From Paenibacillus terricola (GTDB lineage Bacteria > Bacillota > Bacilli > Paenibacillales > Paenibacillaceae): 64,000 nucleotides of DNA. How positions within the stretch are numbered: position 1 is the stretch's first letter; every line of letters starts with the position of its first letter. Positions 7,984 to 16,597 of this stretch are shown one piece after another. The notes below the pieces were generated by a model. It searched no databases and was not told where the DNA came from. It saw nothing but the letters and a program-made list of their open reading frames with translations. Both the position numbers and the translations under genes were made by a program. The stretch is from the NCBI RefSeq assembly GCF_014779765.1, contig NZ_JACXZA010000001.1:682001-746000 (forward strand), given 5' to 3'.

Positions 7984-9048
7984 ATGAATCGTAATCGTTG
8001 GATTCGCCGGGCAGCATGGACAGGGGTTATTGCACTGCCGCTATTGACAGCTGGCTGCGGAATTTTCTCGCAAAACGCAGCGAAGGAAATCGATCCTCCG
8101 CCTGTCGAAACACAGAATGAGGCAAGCGGCAGCCTGCAGCAAAATGGAACAAGCAGTGAAACAGGAGCAAGCATTGATCTGCAAACAGGTGAGACGCAAA
8201 TGACGGTCTACTTGCTGGACTCGCATGGTTATTTGGCGCCAGTTACCCTTCGGACAACGTTAGGAGACAAGGAGCAGCTAGGACAGAAGGCGCTGGAGAT
8301 GATGACGGATGGCGGAGCGTATGCGGATCAGCTGCCAGCAGGATTTACGGGTATTATTCCAAAAGGAACTTCGGTTATTAAGTATACAGAATCGAAGGAT
8401 ACGAAGCTGGCAACGGTCGACTTCTCCAAGTCCTTCACGGATTATAATGCAGGCGATGAACGGAAGATTGTAGAGGCGATCGCATGGACGCTGACGGGTC
8501 TGCCGGATGTATCTGGGGTTGATCTCATGTTGGAAGGAACGAAGCTGACGGAAATGCCAGAGCGGTCCTACCCGCTGGATCGTCCGCTGGATCGTTCGGT
8601 TGGCATTAACCTTGAAGCAGCCGATGGCGTTGATTACGGCCAATCGGTTCCAGTAACGCTCTACTTCTCTTCGGAGACGCAGGATGGCGATATGTATTAC
8701 GTACCGGTCACACGCCTCATTAACCGGACTGATGATATTCTGAAGGCTTCGATTGATCAGCTTATAGCTGGTCCGCTTGGCCAAAGTCAGTTGATCGGCG
8801 TCATGACGCCGGATGTTCAAGTGAAGAGCGTCGTGCCATCCGACAATATGATTACGGTCAATCTGCAGGATGAGCAGTATATGGAAGGCACAACTGAACC
8901 AGACGATATGCTGCAGGCGATCATTCTGTCCGTGACGGAGAATGCGAATGCGAGTGCATCGAAGGTACAGATTACGTTGAACGGTGAAACGAATCTGTTG
9001 ACAGAGCCAGTAACTCGTCCGTCGTTTGTCAACGCGCTTAAATCTTAA
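7984..9048 (+). CDS. gerM: Spore germination lipoprotein GerM
   Basis: A 354-residue lipoprotein. A charged N-terminus and hydrophobic stretch end in the lipobox LTAGC (Cys at about residue 22). Two GerMN-type domains follow (MTVYLLDSHGYLAPV... and VPVTLYFSSETQDGDMYYVPVTR...). GerM acts at the sporulation membrane and cortex and in germination in B. subtilis. The frame extends upstream to 7930, but GGGAGG and the lipoprotein signal place the start at 7984. The order gerM-rph-rdgB is the same as in B. subtilis, which supports the assignment. Confidence 0.9.
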   Translation: MNRNRWIRRAAWTGVIALPLLTAGCGIFSQNAAKEIDPPPVETQNEASGSLQQNGTSSETGASIDLQTGETQMTVYLLDSHGYLAPVTLRTTLGDKEQLGQKALEMMTDGGAYADQLPAGFTGIIPKGTSVIKYTESKDTKLATVDFSKSFTDYNAGDERKIVEAIAWTLTGLPDVSGVDLMLEGTKLTEMPERSYPLDRPLDRSVGINLEAADGVDYGQSVPVTLYFSSETQDGDMYYVPVTRLINRTDDILKASIDQLIAGPLGQSQLIGVMTPDVQVKSVVPSDNMITVNLQDEQYMEGTTEPDDMLQAIILSVTENANASASKVQITLNGETNLLTEPVTRPSFVNALKS

Positions 9049-9064
9049 TCGAACATGAGTGACC

Positions 9065-9107
9065 ACAAGGTGGCTTTCAGGACTATGTTCCTGCGAAGCC
9101 ACCTTGT
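9065..9107 (+). terminator. Hairpin terminator after gerM
   Basis: ACAAGGTGGCTT (9065-9076) pairs with AAGCCACCTTGT (9096-9107). The T-run that follows is weak (TGTGTTTG), so read-through into rph is possible. Confidence 0.6.
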
Positions 9108-9187
9108 TGTGTTTGAGGTATCATGGCGTAAGGTCGATTTTATCCAGTGTGTCTGGTAAAATGGGGAAGGTGGTCAGGAATAAGAAA

Positions 9188-9272
9188 GCAAATTGCAAGC
9201 ATATGCTTACGAAGCAAGCAATTTGCCTGCAGGGAGTAAACTCGAAGAAGAAAGCAAATTGCTTTTAGGAGG
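9188..9272 (+). promoter_or_regulatory. Two-hairpin cis-regulatory RNA element, copy 1 (before rph), with a competing upstream arm
   Basis: A small hairpin GCTTACGAAGC (9205-9215) is followed by an 11-bp perfect stem, AAGCAATTTGC (9216-9226) with GCAAATTGCTT (9254-9264). Its 27-base loop contains CAGGGAGTAA and CTCGAAGAA. The 3' arm is followed two bases later by AGGAGG (9267-9272) and the rph ATG at 9279. An additional upstream arm GCAAATTGC (9188-9196) repeats the 3' arm and could pair with 9218-9226 instead, giving mutually exclusive folds. Related copies precede lonB and the gene at 51992. Confidence 0.65.
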
Positions 9273-9278
9273 ACAAGC

Positions 9279-10022
9279 ATGAGATCGGATGGGCGTCAAC
9301 AAAATCAACTACGTCCTGTAGTCATCGCGACAGGCGTGAACAAATATGCAGAAGGATCGGTTGAAATTTCGTTCGGTGATACGAAGGTCATTTGCACAGC
9401 ATCGGTGGAGGAGCGGGTTCCTCCTTTCATGAAAGGGCAGGGCAAAGGCTGGATCACGGCGGAATATTCGATGCTGCCTCGCGCAACACAGACTCGTAAT
9501 CAGCGCGAAGCGGCGAAAGGAAAGCTTGGCGGCCGCACGATGGAAATTCAACGGCTGATCGGACGTGCGCTGCGCTCTGCTGTTGATCTGCAGGCGCTTG
9601 GCGAGCGGACGATTACGCTGGACTGCGACGTTATTCAAGCGGATGGCGGTACGCGGACAACTTCGATTACCGGCGCGTTCATTGCAATGGCTATTGCGAT
9701 TCATAAGCTGTCAGAGAAACATAACTTCAGTCGTTACCCGATTACGGATTATCTGGCTTCTGTCAGCGTAGGCGTTATTAATGGAACGCCGTTACTCGAT
9801 TTGAACTATGATGAGGATTCGACCGCTAAGGTGGATATGAACGTGGTTATGACAGGCGCTGGTCAATTCGTTGAGGTGCAGGGCACCGGCGAAGAATCTC
9901 CATTCTCCAGACAGGAGCTCAATGATCTGCTTGCGTTAGCTGAGCTTGGGATCGGCGAACTGATTAACAAGCAGCGCGAAGCGCTTGGAGAGATGGGCGC
10001 GAAGATCGGAGGCAAAGCATGA
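9279..10022 (+). CDS. rph: Ribonuclease PH
   Basis: RNase PH is a phosphorolytic 3'-5' exoribonuclease that trims tRNA precursors as a hexameric ring. The 247-residue product begins [14 protein letters not shown] and shows the family motifs [41 protein letters not shown] (phosphate-binding and RNA-contacting arginines), and [20 protein letters not shown] with catalytic acidic residues. Length is normal for the family. Start is fixed by AGGAGG six bases upstream, which sits at the foot of a conserved hairpin element. Its last codons overlap rdgB (ATGA). Confidence 0.97.
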   Translation: MRSDGRQQNQLRPVVIATGVNKYAEGSVEISFGDTKVICTASVEERVPPFMKGQGKGWITAEYSMLPRATQTRNQREAAKGKLGGRTMEIQRLIGRALRSAVDLQALGERTITLDCDVIQADGGTRTTSITGAFIAMAIAIHKLSEKHNFSRYPITDYLASVSVGVINGTPLLDLNYDEDSTAKVDMNVVMTGAGQFVEVQGTGEESPFSRQELNDLLALAELGIGELINKQREALGEMGAKIGGKA

Positions 10023-10663
10023 GATTTGCAGATGGACAAGTCGTTGTCGTCGCAACTGGCAATGCCGGTAAGGTAAAGGAGTTCGCGCATGCATTCGCTC
10101 AGTTGGGCTTAGAAGTACGCAGCCTGCGGGACTATGAAGGTCTGCCGGACATTATCGAAGACGGCGATACGTTCCAAGCGAATGCCCGCAAGAAGGCGAA
10201 GGTTATTGGCGATGCGCTGAAGCTTCCCGTATTGGCTGACGATTCCGGTCTGTGCGTGGATGCATTGGACGGCGCGCCAGGCGTTTATTCAGCCCGTTAC
10301 GCAGGTGAAGGAGCGACTGATGCGGATAACAACGCGAAGCTGCTTCGCGAATTGACCCGGCTTGCCGGCGCACTCGGCGATGTGCCTGCTGCTGAGGCGC
10401 ATGGGGTGAACCTATTCGGAGGCGCACAGTTCCGATGCGCGCTTGCGCTGTATGATCCGACTGACGGATCATTCGTTGATGCGGAAGGCGCGGTAGAGGG
10501 GCGTATTCTTTCGAGCGCGAGAGGCGCAGGCGGCTTCGGCTATGATCCGTTATTCTGGCTGCCGGAGCTTGGTCGATCCATGGCGGAACTGTCGACAGAG
10601 GAGAAGCAGGCGATCAGCCACCGCGGAGCAGCGCTGCGCGAACTGCTGCCGAAGCTTCAATAG
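10019..10663 (+). CDS. rdgB: XTP/dITP diphosphatase (RdgB/HAM1)
   Basis: This housekeeping nucleotide-pool enzyme hydrolyses dITP and XTP to monophosphates. Signature motifs are [14 protein letters not shown] near the N-terminus, [40 protein letters not shown] and [13 protein letters not shown] near the C-terminus. At 214 residues it is about 15 longer than usual because of a Gly/Ala-rich insertion around [18 protein letters not shown]. It overlaps rph by four bases and is the last gene before a terminator. Confidence 0.95.
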   Translation: MRFADGQVVVVATGNAGKVKEFAHAFAQLGLEVRSLRDYEGLPDIIEDGDTFQANARKKAKVIGDALKLPVLADDSGLCVDALDGAPGVYSARYAGEGATDADNNAKLLRELTRLAGALGDVPAAEAHGVNLFGGAQFRCALALYDPTDGSFVDAEGAVEGRILSSARGAGGFGYDPLFWLPELGRSMAELSTEEKQAISHRGAALRELLPKLQ

Positions 10664-10676
10664 TTGGTTCATAAAG

Positions 10677-10732
10677 AAGGCTGCTCGATGAAGTCACCGT
10701 AAACCACGTGACGGATATCGAGCAGCCTTTTT
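10677..10732. terminator. Intrinsic terminator between rdgB and asnB
   Basis: AAGGCTGCTCGAT (10677-10689) pairs with ATCGAGCAGCCTT (10717-10729), with an inner GTCAC/GTGAC stem and five T. It lies between convergent genes and can act in both directions. Confidence 0.88.
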
Positions 10733-10756
10733 GCATGGAAACTTAATGATGAAGGA

Positions 10757-12601
10757 TTAACCGATGGAGACCTTATATTCGCGCAGCCACAGATCCGTCT
10801 GCCACAGGTAGGCAAACACTTGCGGTCCGCTCATCAACTGGCCGAACCAAGGAATGTTGGAGCTTGCATCGGTCGAAGCGGCGAGTTCACGCACTTTCGC
10901 AACATTAATGAGAGGCAGCAGCGGGGAGCTAGGGTCGTCTAGCACTTCCAGCAGCTTGCTGCGCACGGCATCCAGATAATTCGGATTGTGTGTCTTCGGA
11001 TAAGGGCTTTTCTTACGCCATAACACGTCATCCGGCAGAGCGCCAGTCAGCGATTTGCGCAAAATACCTTTCTCGCGGCTGCCCGACGTCTTCGTTTCCC
11101 ACGGGATGTTGAATACGTAGTCGACGAGACGATGGTCGCAAAAAGGGACGCGGACTTCCAAGCCAACCGCCATGCTCATCCGGTCTTTCCGGTCGAGCAG
11201 CGTCGGCATGAAGCGCGTAATGTTCAGATAAGACATGATGCGCATCCGCTGGGCAGCGGCATCTTCGCCTTCCAGGTGAGGCACTTCCGCGAGCGCATCG
11301 TCATAGCGGTCGGCTAAGTACTGCTGAGGCTTTATCCAATCGGCGATTTCTGGATTGAGCAGATCGGCGCGCATCCCAGTAGCAAGCGACCAAGGGAATG
11401 TATTGGCGTTCAACGTCTCTTCGCGGTGGAACCAAGGATAACCGCCGAAAATTTCGTCGGCCGCCTCGCCAGATAGGGCAACAGTGGCCCCCTTCTTGAT
11501 TTCACGGCAGAAGAGAAGCAGCGATGCATCAACGTCTGCCATGCCCGGCAGGTCACGCGCGAGCGTGGCCGCGCGAAGCGCATCGACCAATTCAGGCGTA
11601 TCGAATTGTACGTTGTGATGAATGGTGCCGAGGTGCTCGCTCATCCGTTTAATCCAAGGGGCATCCGCATTCGGTTGGAATGCATGGGCCTTGAAATGTT
11701 TATCGTTATCGACATAGTCTACGGAATACGTATGGATGTTGCCTTGCCCAGTGCCTTGATAATAACGGACTGCCAGCGAGGTAAGCGCACTTGAGTCGAG
11801 TCCGCCGGACAGCAGGGTGCATACCGGCACGTCGGAGACGAGTTGGCGTTCAACCGTATCCTGCAGCAGCTCGCCTACACGTGCTGCTGTAGCGTCAACA
11901 TCGTCCGTATGCGGACGACTTTCGAGCTTCCAGTAGGTGTGAATGGCGTTGCCTTCACGCCGTACCGTCATACATTGGCCGGGACGCAGCTCGCGCAGCT
12001 GCTTATAGACGCCTTGGCCAGGCGTACGCGCAGGTCCTACGATGAAGATTTCGGCCAGCCCTTCAGCCCCGACTCGCGCAGGCACTTCATCATGGGCAAG
12101 AATCGCTTTGGGCTCGGAGCCGAACATGAATTTGCCTTCTCCTTCACTGTAGAAGAGCGGCTTGACGCCAAGTCGGTCGCGCGCAAGGAACAGATGCTGC
12201 TCAGCGGAATCCCAGATCGCGAAAGCGAATATGCCATTGAAACGTTCAATGCACGCTTTGCCCCATTCCATATAGGAAACTAGCAGCACTTCCGTATCGC
12301 AGTTCGTCGTAAACGTTCTGCCTTTGCTTTCCAGATCGGCCCGCAGTTCCAGTGCATTATACAGCTCACCGTTATAAACGATTACGCAAGTCCGTTCGCC
12401 CTCATGGCGAATCATCGGCTGCGCGCCATTCTCCGGGTCGATGACGGACAGTCTGCGATGCCCAAGGCCGCAATGAGATGATATCCATGTACCCGCTGCA
12501 TCCGGACCTCGAGGGGCCAACGTTTCTGTCATCCGTTCGAGCTGTTCGCTGAATTGCGTCAGATCACGGCTCCAATCAATCCAACCGGTAATACCACACA
12601 T
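10757..12601 (-). CDS. asnB: Glutamine-hydrolysing asparagine synthetase
   Basis: A 614-residue enzyme that makes asparagine from aspartate, ATP and glutamine. The Ntn glutaminase domain begins MCGITGW with catalytic Cys 2. RLSVIDPENGAQPM and YNGELYN are the glutamine-site motifs. The synthetase domain carries the pyrophosphatase loop LLSGGLDSSALTSL at about residue 265 and LSGEAADEIFGGYPW. Full length with no odd features. It is transcribed alone towards rdgB. B. subtilis has three paralogues (AsnB, AsnH, AsnO); I cannot tell which is closest. Confidence 0.94.
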   Translation of the reverse strand: MCGITGWIDWSRDLTQFSEQLERMTETLAPRGPDAAGTWISSHCGLGHRRLSVIDPENGAQPMIRHEGERTCVIVYNGELYNALELRADLESKGRTFTTNCDTEVLLVSYMEWGKACIERFNGIFAFAIWDSAEQHLFLARDRLGVKPLFYSEGEGKFMFGSEPKAILAHDEVPARVGAEGLAEIFIVGPARTPGQGVYKQLRELRPGQCMTVRREGNAIHTYWKLESRPHTDDVDATAARVGELLQDTVERQLVSDVPVCTLLSGGLDSSALTSLAVRYYQGTGQGNIHTYSVDYVDNDKHFKAHAFQPNADAPWIKRMSEHLGTIHHNVQFDTPELVDALRAATLARDLPGMADVDASLLLFCREIKKGATVALSGEAADEIFGGYPWFHREETLNANTFPWSLATGMRADLLNPEIADWIKPQQYLADRYDDALAEVPHLEGEDAAAQRMRIMSYLNITRFMPTLLDRKDRMSMAVGLEVRVPFCDHRLVDYVFNIPWETKTSGSREKGILRKSLTGALPDDVLWRKKSPYPKTHNPNYLDAVRSKLLEVLDDPSSPLLPLINVAKVRELAASTDASSNIPWFGQLMSGPQVFAYLWQTDLWLREYKVSIG

Positions 12602-12816
12602 ACTAATTCATCCCTCTCTCTCCAGGATGTTGTCTAGTTGTTGCTCGCTCGTCCGCATCCTGCGGTTCAACTGGCGCGAGGGCCGGGGGGAACGGCAGTT
12701 GTCTATTTTGTCGAGATAATACCAGGTATATGCGGAAATATAGGATAAAATGTCTGTCCATAGGGGGAACCTATTGTAGAGTGTCCATGAACCGATCGAT
12801 GAAGGGATTTGTTCTT

Positions 12817-13215
12817 ATGTCACATGACAACCATAACCATTCTAATCACAGCCATGCTCAGCGTCATGAACATACTCATAATCGTGACCATTATGCGGGT
12901 GATGCTGGCGAGCGCCGGATCTATTATGTATCTGTAGGAGCAGGACAAGTGCTTGAAGACCCGCATGCTGCCACCTATGAGCTCGTCATAGAAGCGACAG
13001 CGGATGAGGTGAACAAGCTGAAGGAGCTGTTCGGCGAATATTCGAGCATGGATGAGGCGGAAGCGCTCCACTTTACCCGTCATCCGTATGAGACGAACGA
13101 TGATCGGTCACTCAGCGGGGGGACAGATGCGATTATTAATCAAATCTACAATCTGCTGCATGAGCTGGGAACACCGGATACAAGAGAGTTTATCGAACAT
13201 AACCATCTGCTGTAA
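12817..13215 (+). CDS. Small protein of unknown function with His-rich N-terminus
   Basis: A 132-residue protein I do not recognise. The first 35 residues are strikingly rich in His and Asn (SHDNHNHSNHSHAQRHEHTHN), which could bind Zn, Ni or Cu. The rest is a compact alpha/beta region (RIYYVSVGAGQVLEDPHAATYELVIEATADEVNKL) with no cysteine and no membrane helix. The frame is open from 12730, but GAAGGG spaced nine bases from ATG 12817 favours this start. It is monocistronic and ends at a terminator. Confidence 0.7.
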   Translation: MSHDNHNHSNHSHAQRHEHTHNRDHYAGDAGERRIYYVSVGAGQVLEDPHAATYELVIEATADEVNKLKELFGEYSSMDEAEALHFTRHPYETNDDRSLSGGTDAIINQIYNLLHELGTPDTREFIEHNHLL

Positions 13216-13227
13216 GTTAAAATGTCG

Positions 13228-13287
13228 AGGGGCTGCAATCCGATCATCAGCACTTGTATTGCTGAGTTTGGAAGGCAGCCCCTTTTT
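13228..13287. terminator. Intrinsic terminator between convergent genes
   Basis: AGGGGCTGC (13228-13236) pairs with GCAGCCCCT (13275-13283), followed by five T. It separates the His-rich gene from the oppositely oriented diaminopropionate cassette. Confidence 0.88.
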
Positions 13288-13305
13288 ACGTTTATGAGAG
13301 TTACA

Positions 13306-14280
13306 CTACGTTAATTCGAGACCGATTCCTTTGTCTCGTGCGAGTTCTGTCATATAGGCGGCAACGGCAATATCGAAGATTGCCATGCCCATTGGGCTAA
13401 ACAGTACATTACTGTCTTGCTTCATCGTTAACAATTTGTCGCCGAATACAGCCTCTGAGAAAGCGATTGTCTGATCCTTTCCCAGGCCTGCTGTCAAATG
13501 CATTTGTTCGATATCCGTGTTCTCCCGACAAATCTCTTCCCAATCATCGACGACAATGGTTTCGATGGAGGAGAGTGCTGCTGGCTGATAATCGCGCAGC
13601 GATACGTGAAGAAGCAGGCTGCCGGGCGGAGGCGGGGAGCTAATATAGCGGCTGCCGGATACGGTGCAGGTCACGATTATATCCGAGTCGGAATAAGCTT
13701 CTTCCCATTGGGAGGAGGCCACTCCACTGCTTCCTGCTGTTGCTGCCGCCGCACGTGCCCGCTCGGGTGATAAGTCGTACGTTGTTAAGCGCCCAAGCCT
13801 TGAGCCTAGAATAACCGTAAGCATGCGGGCGTGCCATTGTCCGATTGGTCCGCAGCCGATAAGTCCTACGTTTAGCTGTCGCTCATGGTGCTGGCTCGGA
13901 AGCTCCAGCCATCTTCTAAGCATGACCGCACTGACGGCCGCTGTCCGCATAATGCTGAGCAATGGACTGTTGATTAGTGCGACGGGCTGCCCGGTTGCCG
14001 CATCATTGAGTACAACAACACTGTGTGCTCGCGGAATGCCGAAGGACGGATTGGCTGGGAAACTGGCAATCCACTTAATGCCGGCTGCGTCGAAGCTGCC
14101 GCCGATATATGCAGGCATCGCAATGATCCGGTTGGCAGGGTTCTTGAAACGCAGGTAAGGCTTGATCGGCTGGACATAGTCGCCGACAGACATGCTGGCA
14201 AGCGCCTGGGTCACGGTGTCCGCAAGTATGCCCCAATCCGCGCCGAGCGTAAGCAAATCCGCTTCATTCAAATACAACAT
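13306..14280 (-). CDS. SbnB-like 2,3-diaminopropionate synthase (ornithine cyclodeaminase fold)
   Basis: A 324-residue member of the ornithine cyclodeaminase/mu-crystallin family. The NAD-binding motif is VGLIGCGPIGQWHARM and the substrate-side motifs are GDYVQPIKPYLRFK and IGGSFDAAGIKWIASFP, matching SbnB. SbnB of Staphylococcus oxidatively cleaves N-(1-amino-1-carboxy-2-ethyl)-glutamate to L-2,3-diaminopropionate and 2-oxoglutarate. The frame is open to 14319, but ATG 14280 lies one base after the stop of the upstream gene and is the more likely coupled start. It is the last gene of a three-gene reverse-strand cassette. Confidence 0.82.
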   Translation of the reverse strand: MLYLNEADLLTLGADWGILADTVTQALASMSVGDYVQPIKPYLRFKNPANRIIAMPAYIGGSFDAAGIKWIASFPANPSFGIPRAHSVVVLNDAATGQPVALINSPLLSIMRTAAVSAVMLRRWLELPSQHHERQLNVGLIGCGPIGQWHARMLTVILGSRLGRLTTYDLSPERARAAAATAGSSGVASSQWEEAYSDSDIIVTCTVSGSRYISSPPPPGSLLLHVSLRDYQPAALSSIETIVVDDWEEICRENTDIEQMHLTAGLGKDQTIAFSEAVFGDKLLTMKQDSNVLFSPMGMAIFDIAVAAYMTELARDKGIGLELT

Positions 14281-14281
14281 A

Positions 14282-15289
14282 TTAGCGCTCAACCGCCAAT
14301 CTTGCTGCGGCTTCTTCACCGAAGCAGCGCGTCACCCATTCGTCGCTGTAGACCGTATCCAAATAGCGGTCGCCGCGGTCGGCTAGAATCATGACGGCAT
14401 TGGAGCCGGGCGGCAATTGGTCGAGTCTTCTTCCCAGCGCAGCAACGACGCCTCCAGCTGAACCGCCGACCATAATCGATTCCTTGCGAAGAAGCCGCCT
14501 GCAGCCGCTCACGCAATCCAGATCGCTGACCGTTTCGTGTCCGTTAGCAAGCCCTGGCGCGAACAGTGGCGGTACAATACCTGCGCCAAGCCCTGGCAGC
14601 CGTCTGCTTCCAGGCCCGCCGAATATAACGCTGCCCGCTGCATCGACGCCAATAACGGCTGTAGTGAGTCCGTTATTGCGGACGTAGTCAGCGCACCCGC
14701 GCAGGCTACCGCAGCTGCTTACGCCAACGAGCAGCATGTCGATATGGCCGATGGCAGCTTCGATCTCGGGCATCGTGGTATCGCGGTGAGCGGCGGCATT
14801 GAACTCATTCCCATATTGATTGGGCCAGAACGCGTCTCCTATCTGATGCACGAGTTCGTTAACGCGTGCGATGCGGGCAGGAAGGAATTCGCCAGTCGCC
14901 GGATCTGGTTCTGTTACATAGTTGATCTCTGCGCCATAGGAACGAATAATGCTTAAATTCGTTTCCGCGGTACGAGGGTCAACAACACAGATGAAGCGGA
15001 GGCCAAGTATGCCGCATATCATCGCTAGCGAGATGGCCATATTGCCTGAGCTTGATTCTACAATGGTCGTACCAGGTCCTACACGGCCAGCAGCGATTGC
15101 TTCGCGCATCATACGAAGCGCCGGACGGTCTTTGGCGCTTCCTCCGGGATTATACATTTCAAGCTTGGCATAAATATTGACGGGCGCATCCGGATATAGG
15201 CGGCGCAACGGCACGAGCGGGGTTCCGCCGATAAGGCGAAGGATACCCGTTTCCAGCTGCTCTAGTTGGAATCGTTGAGTCGATGCCAT
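14282..15289 (-). CDS. SbnA-like cysteine-synthase-family enzyme for 2,3-diaminopropionate synthesis
   Basis: A 335-residue PLP enzyme of the cysteine synthase family. The Schiff-base lysine is Lys 53 in NPGGSAKDRPAL, the substrate loop is SSSGNMAISLAM and the phosphate loop GVSSCGSLRGC. The FGGPGSRRLPGLGAGIVPP region and GGSAGGVVAALGR are as in SbnA. SbnA condenses O-phosphoserine with glutamate to the precursor used by SbnB. The adjacent SbnB-like gene makes a true cysteine synthase less likely. Its start overlaps the upstream adenylating-enzyme gene by 28 bases. Confidence 0.82.
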   Translation of the reverse strand: MASTQRFQLEQLETGILRLIGGTPLVPLRRLYPDAPVNIYAKLEMYNPGGSAKDRPALRMMREAIAAGRVGPGTTIVESSSGNMAISLAMICGILGLRFICVVDPRTAETNLSIIRSYGAEINYVTEPDPATGEFLPARIARVNELVHQIGDAFWPNQYGNEFNAAAHRDTTMPEIEAAIGHIDMLLVGVSSCGSLRGCADYVRNNGLTTAVIGVDAAGSVIFGGPGSRRLPGLGAGIVPPLFAPGLANGHETVSDLDCVSGCRRLLRKESIMVGGSAGGVVAALGRRLDQLPPGSNAVMILADRGDRYLDTVYSDEWVTRCFGEEAAARLAVER

Positions 15290-16467
15290 TTTTTCTGCTT
15301 CACACTCCCTTGGGGCAGTTCGCTCTCGCTGGAGGCTAAGACCATTTCAATCCGTGGCAGCATGCCGCCACGAATCATGTCTCCAATCTCCGGTACTTTC
15401 CGTTCAATTTCTTCTTCTATTAATTGTGCTGCTTCGGGAGTGGCATCAGGGCCATGCAAATAAACGACGAGCCGATTGCCATCCGATGCAGCTCTCGCTT
15501 GAATGCGGGTTGCATGCGCGAATACGGCGGCTTCAATATCGTGAATGCTAATTTTCTCACCATGCTTCAGCTCAGGACCAATCCTTCTTACAATCGCTTC
15601 GAAAGTTGCTTGCGCCCCATCCTCACCACCGCTCTTAAAGCCTCTGACTACATCGCCAGTTGCGAACCGAATAGCTGGGAAGGCCGACCGCATGGTGGAG
15701 GTCAGCACCAGCGCACCTTCGTCTGGTGCAAGTGAATCATAAAGCCCTAACGCAGTCGGCTCCGCGATTTCAGCGTTTATTCCGTCCGCCAGCCGGTAGA
15801 TGCCAGCCTCATGATCGAACCAAGCAATCGTGCCGACCTCGATCGATCCATACGTATCGATCACGTCCGCCTCCGAGATACCGAAGCTTGCTGCCATTGC
15901 ACTGCGCCATTGCGGCGATGCTGGCTCGCCAACAGTCACGATGCAGCGGATGCCGAGCTCCGCCGGATTGTCCAGCGTGCAGACAAGGCGGTCCAGAAGG
16001 GAAGGCATCGTATAGAGTAAGTCGGGGCGAACAACTGACAGCCGCTCGACATGCACAGCCAGCGGCTCATTGTATGCGACGGCTTCAGCCTCCCAGCCAA
16101 GGGTGCGAAACACATCAAGCGCAGTTGCTGCTGCATGTCCAGTGCCCATATCGGCAAGTGCTCGCTGAATCGGACGGGTTCCTGCTAGCTGCGCGAAGAG
16201 GCGGACCTTAACCTGCAGATAGCGGCGTTCATCTGCATGTGAATATTGGATCGCCTTACGAGCGCCGCCGCTCGTTCCCGAAGTGCGATAGACGAAGTGT
16301 TCGTCTGGTGCTGGAGCGCTGTAGTAGTGCTTTTCTAACAGCTCTGCTGTCATATAAGGCAGATCGCTGGCAGCTGCTCTATCACGATCGTATTGCAATA
16401 ACTTGGCATACCAAGGAAATTGGCGCGCGTAAAAAGCGGCCAGCCTTTTCAAATGTCGATTTTTCAA
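15262..16467 (-). CDS. PaaK-like adenylate-forming enzyme in a diaminopropionate cassette
   Basis: About 401 residues of the ANL/phenylacetate-CoA ligase superfamily. The phosphate loop is TSGTSGGARK (about residues 62-71), the A5-type motif is YGSIEVG, A7 is FATGDVVRG, A8 is RRIGPELKHGEKISIHDIEAAVF, and a C-terminal lysine lies in LPQGSVKQKKW. It should activate a carboxylate as an acyl-AMP; the final acceptor is not evident because no carrier protein is nearby. The frame is open to 16620, but GGGGAGGA abuts the ATG at 16473, so the TTG at 16467, six bases after the Shine-Dalgarno, is the likely start. First gene of the cassette. Confidence 0.78.
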   Translation of the reverse strand: MKNRHLKRLAAFYARQFPWYAKLLQYDRDRAAASDLPYMTAELLEKHYYSAPAPDEHFVYRTSGTSGGARKAIQYSHADERRYLQVKVRLFAQLAGTRPIQRALADMGTGHAAATALDVFRTLGWEAEAVAYNEPLAVHVERLSVVRPDLLYTMPSLLDRLVCTLDNPAELGIRCIVTVGEPASPQWRSAMAASFGISEADVIDTYGSIEVGTIAWFDHEAGIYRLADGINAEIAEPTALGLYDSLAPDEGALVLTSTMRSAFPAIRFATGDVVRGFKSGGEDGAQATFEAIVRRIGPELKHGEKISIHDIEAAVFAHATRIQARAASDGNRLVVYLHGPDATPEAAQLIEEEIERKVPEIGDMIRGGMLPRIEMVLASSESELPQGSVKQKKWHRLNDSN

Positions 16468-16597
16468 GCACATTCCTCCCCGATGAAATATCTTATGCCA
16501 GTCCGATTGGACCTGCATGGGTTCGAGCACACGATGGGACCACCTATATGACATATGCTGTAGAAACCATCCCTTTCGTGGAGGCGAGCTATGATCA

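Noticed and set aside
7790-8017. N-terminal extension of pgpA back to 8017
   Set aside because: AAGGAGG before ATG 7789 and the YutG-like N-terminus fix the start; the extension also overlaps the gerM upstream region and looks non-coding.
14391-14956. Plus-strand frames opposite the sbnA-like gene
   Set aside because: Antisense shadows without ribosome-binding sites or recognisable protein features.
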